Assembly (NCBI GenBank): GCA_035500455.1 | Contig: DATJXG010000330.1 | Coordinates: 1 to 9,043, forward strand | Reading direction: 5' to 3' | Origin: DATJXG01 sp035500455 | GTDB lineage: Bacteria > Acidobacteriota > Terriglobia > Terriglobales > Acidobacteriaceae | Length of the DNA stretch: 9,043 nt | In this document: positions 7,386 to 9,043 of the stretch, one piece after another | Layout: every line of letters begins with the position of its first letter | Position numbering within the stretch: the stretch's first letter is position 1 | Notes under the pieces: generated by a model | Seen by the model: only the letters and a program-made list of their open reading frames with translations | What the model was told of the DNA's origin: nothing | Database searches by the model: none | Program-made: the position numbers and the translations under genes

Positions 7386-7639
7386 ATGCCGACCAACCCG
7401 CATCGCTACTACGGCACTGGACATCTTCACTTCATCACCACCGGACTTCATCACCACCAGACTTCATCACCGCCAGTTGTTATCAGCGAAGGCCGTTGCT
7501 GGGCACCGCGCAGAATCACAACCTGTTTCTGGAAGTCATGGAGCGGGTACGGCAGCGGCACGGTTTCGTGGTGGTGGGATACGTTGTGATGCCCGAACAC
7601 GTTCAGCTTTAGCTCAGCGAGCCGGAACGCGGCGATATC
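7386..7639 (+). pseudogene. RAYT (Y1/HUH) transposase remnant
   Basis: The frame from ATG 7386 opens MPTNPHRYYGTGHLHFIT, the typical beginning of the COG1943/Y1_Tnp transposases linked to REP sequences. The similarity then jumps frame and resumes at 7469 with TASCYQRRPLLG, then VVVGYVVMPEHVQL and, after a stop, LSEPERGDI. Four lesions are visible: a 16-bp tandem triplication at 7429-7476 that shifts the frame by 32 bases; the HUH motif reading EHVQ (second His lost, CAG 7604-7606); a TAG stop at 7610-7612; and loss of everything after GDI, including the catalytic tyrosine region. The element is dead. Removing two of the three 16-bp units would restore HFITASCYQRRP, so the expansion caused that frameshift. 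Confidence 0.8.
7429..7476. repeat. Three tandem 16-bp repeats inside the transposase remnant
   Basis: Units at 7429-7444, 7445-7460 and 7461-7476 share ACTTCATCACC, with only one or two differences between neighbours. The third unit joins the intact downstream coding sequence and the first joins the intact upstream one. The extra 32 bp is therefore a local duplication, probably by strand slippage, and it breaks the reading frame. Confidence 0.85.
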
Positions 7640-7713
7640 TGCAAGGAAGGAACCAGGTGTTCTTCGCACCTTTTGCGATCGTTACGGTGGGTTGATCGGC
7701 CGCGATGTTCGCC

Positions 7714-8490
7714 TCACACCCAGCCACCATCAATCACATAACTCTGGCTGGTAATCGCCGAACTATCATCCGAAGCCAGAAACATCACCAGCCGCGCCAC
7801 ATCCTCCGGCACCAGCTCGCGCTTCAGCGCCTGCCGCGACATAATTTCTTTCCGATACTCCGGCGTGTACCACAAACGCCGCTGCCGCTCGGTCGCGATC
7901 GCTCCCGGCATCACGCAGTTCACCCGAATATTAGCCGCGCCCAGTTCGTGGGCCAGCGTGCGCGTCATCCCCACGATGGCCGCCTTTGCCACCACGTAAA
8001 CCGGCAGCCCGGTCGAAGGAATCACCCACGAAATCGAACTCATGTTGATCACCGACCCGCCGCCCGCCGCCTTCATTCCGGGCACAACCGCCTGTGTCGC
8101 AAAGAACTGATGCCGCAGATTCACCGCCATCCGTTCGTCCCAATACTCCGGCGTCACTTCGGAAAAGCTATGCCGGTCATCGCTGGCCGCGTTGTTTATC
8201 AAAATGCGCACCGCCCCCAGCCGTGCCTCAATCTCGCCGATCGCAGCGCGCAAAGCGGCGATGTCAGTAAGATCGCAAGCCGAAAAGCACGGAGGGTGAG
8301 CGCATCGTCCCCCCAGTTGCTTTACGAGTTCTGCCCCTGCCTCCGCAGCCAGATCCAAGAACGCCACCCTCGATCCCTGCAGTGCGAACTGCTCCACCAG
8401 CGCCGCCCCAATTCCTGACGCGCCGCCGGTGATCAGAACCGTCCGGTCGCGCAAGCTGGGATAAACCGCAAATGCGCCTGGCTGATTCAT
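7714..8490 (-). CDS. Short-chain dehydrogenase, probably a pentose/sugar 1-dehydrogenase
   Basis: This 258-residue classical SDR has TGGASGIG at 21-28 for the cofactor, D46 at the end of the second strand (which favours NAD+), NNAA at 99-102, structural N124, and the catalytic set S152, Y165 and K169. From memory it resembles the Caulobacter D-xylose 1-dehydrogenase (XylB) along its whole length. Shared stretches include YPSL before the first strand, NDDRH-like ASDDRH after the NNA motif, EYWDER-VNLRH, SISW after the catalytic Ser, and LASDD near the end with a closing DGGW. If that holds, it oxidises D-xylose or a related aldose to its lactone, the entry to an oxidative pentose pathway. The substrate is inference, since SDRs change specificity easily. 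No partner lactonase or dehydratase is in the window. The ATG at 8490-8488 has no strong ribosome binding site. The gene is divergent from the spherulin-4 gene. Confidence 0.88.
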   Translation of the reverse strand: MNQPGAFAVYPSLRDRTVLITGGASGIGAALVEQFALQGSRVAFLDLAAEAGAELVKQLGGRCAHPPCFSACDLTDIAALRAAIGEIEARLGAVRILINNAASDDRHSFSEVTPEYWDERMAVNLRHQFFATQAVVPGMKAAGGGSVINMSSISWVIPSTGLPVYVVAKAAIVGMTRTLAHELGAANIRVNCVMPGAIATERQRRLWYTPEYRKEIMSRQALKRELVPEDVARLVMFLASDDSSAITSQSYVIDGGWV

Positions 8491-8544
8491 GGCCCCAAGC
8501 TTTCGTCGCGAGATTCCGCGAGAGGCAAAATCCTAGCACGAAAT

Positions 8545-8560
8545 GCGCAATTTCTTGCGC
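8545..8560. promoter_or_regulatory. Inverted repeat in the divergent intergenic region
   Basis: GCGCAA and TTGCGC flank a 4-bp centre (TTTC), giving a 16-bp dyad 55-70 bp upstream of the dehydrogenase start and on the opposite side from the spherulin-4 gene start at 8681. The size and position suit a dimeric regulator acting on one or both genes. There is no direct evidence for such a protein. Confidence 0.35.
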
Positions 8561-8680
8561 CCGCCTCAGGGCCCATCTTCAGGAGCGTTGAAAACGGTAG
8601 AGATCCTTACCATCCTGAATGGCCTTCCATTTGCACTCGTTGCACAATTGGCCTCCCCCCGTCTTCTGAGGAGGATCACT

Positions 8681-9043
8681 ATGCGCTCCACCGGGTTCCT
8701 TTCAGCAGCATCTCTGTTCGTGGCTCTCATTGCAGGAGCCTCAATCGCCCATTCGCAGACGCGGCTCGCTATTCCCTCTTACCAGAACCCGGGTACCGGC
8801 CTTTGGCAAAGCTGGGAAGCTCCTGGCGCAGCAGCGGTCGGGCTTATGATCGTCGATATCGATGATGGCGACGACCCAACCTATTATCCTTCGGTGGATG
8901 CAGCCATCCAGGCCACGCGCAAGCAAGGCATCTTCGTTCTGGGCTACACCCACACCACTTACGGCACGCGCGACCCAGCGCTGGTACGCCAGTCGATTGA
9001 CAACGTCTATCAAAACTACGGCGTGGACGGCATTTTCTTCGAC
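8681..9043 (+). CDS. Exported spherulin-4 family (GH135-like) protein, 3' end outside window
   Basis: The visible 121 residues begin with a Sec signal peptide (hydrophobic core about 5-22, likely cleavage after AHS at 23-25). The start of a spherulin-4-type TIM barrel follows: IPSYQNPGTGLWQSW, then IVDIDDGDDPTYY, GIFVLGYTHTTYGTR, and VDGIFFD at the very end. Aspergillus Sph3, the founder of family GH135, belongs to this family and cleaves galactosamine-containing polysaccharide. The closing FFD is where these proteins usually carry the catalytic Asp-Glu pair, so the next codon outside the window is informative. The ATG is fixed by AGGAGG (8669-8674) at 6-nt spacing. The likely role is hydrolysis of an extracellular or wall polysaccharide; the substrate in bacteria is unknown. 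It is divergent from the dehydrogenase gene. Confidence 0.82.
   Translation, partial: MRSTGFLSAASLFVALIAGASIAHSQTRLAIPSYQNPGTGLWQSWEAPGAAAVGLMIVDIDDGDDPTYYPSVDAAIQATRKQGIFVLGYTHTTYGTRDPALVRQSIDNVYQNYGVDGIFFD

Noticed and set aside
7429..7476. Short repeated units that could suggest a CRISPR array
   Set aside because: Units are head to tail with no spacers and sit inside a transposase coding sequence; the same applies to 3083-3127.
7705..8418. A 237-residue plus-strand frame opposite the dehydrogenase
   Set aside because: Arg/His/Pro-rich translation with no family features, opposite a fully motif-supported SDR.

Overview
The window is a GC-rich (visibly around 60% GC) piece of chromosome. 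It most resembles a soil Acidobacteriota (Terriglobia-type) genome. The grounds are the gene styles: a cytoplasmic helix-turn-helix joined through one membrane segment to periplasmic TPR repeats, a receiver-PilZ protein, a Tat-exported GH127 enzyme, and a RAYT-type (Y1/HUH) transposase remnant beside a REP-like hairpin. The taxonomic call is inference from style, not from a marker gene.

Layout. 1-416 (-): the start of a receiver-PilZ response regulator, cut by the window edge. 417-999: a long non-coding stretch that ends in a clear regulatory region, a perfect 16-bp LacI-family type palindrome at 918-933 followed by a TATAAT box at 943-948. 1000-3069 (+): a Tat-exported GH127 beta-L-arabinofuranosidase. 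3153-4544 (-): a membrane-tethered HTH-TPR regulator. 4726-4821 (+): a possible 31-residue single-pass membrane protein. 4828-5754 (-): monofunctional proline dehydrogenase. 5915-6253 (-): a small exported TonB-C-domain protein. 6406-7149 (+): an iodothyronine-deiodinase-like selenoprotein read through an in-frame TGA. 7386-7639 (+): a wrecked RAYT transposase. 7714-8490 (-): a sugar-type short-chain dehydrogenase that resembles D-xylose 1-dehydrogenase. 8681-9043 (+): the start of an exported spherulin-4 (GH135-like) protein, cut by the window end.

The most notable item is the gene at 6406-7149. A simple gene caller splits it at TGA 6757-6759 into two pieces. The frame continues unchanged across that codon, and the joined protein carries the deiodinase active-site context GSYT-U-PPF and the downstream EAHPSD-W motif. 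A strong hairpin with loop AGGUU begins 11 nt after the TGA, with its loop 16 nt after it, closely like the E. coli fdhF SECIS. I read it as a genuine Sec-containing, membrane-anchored deiodinase-family protein of unknown substrate.

A second theme is plant-polysaccharide and pentose use. The GH127 enzyme would release L-arabinose outside the cytoplasm under LacI-type control. The dehydrogenase could oxidise a pentose, and the spherulin-4 protein is a likely secreted glycosidase. These genes are not one operon, so the link is by theme only. The remaining genes (proline dehydrogenase, TonB-C protein, two regulators) look like ordinary single-gene transcription units.
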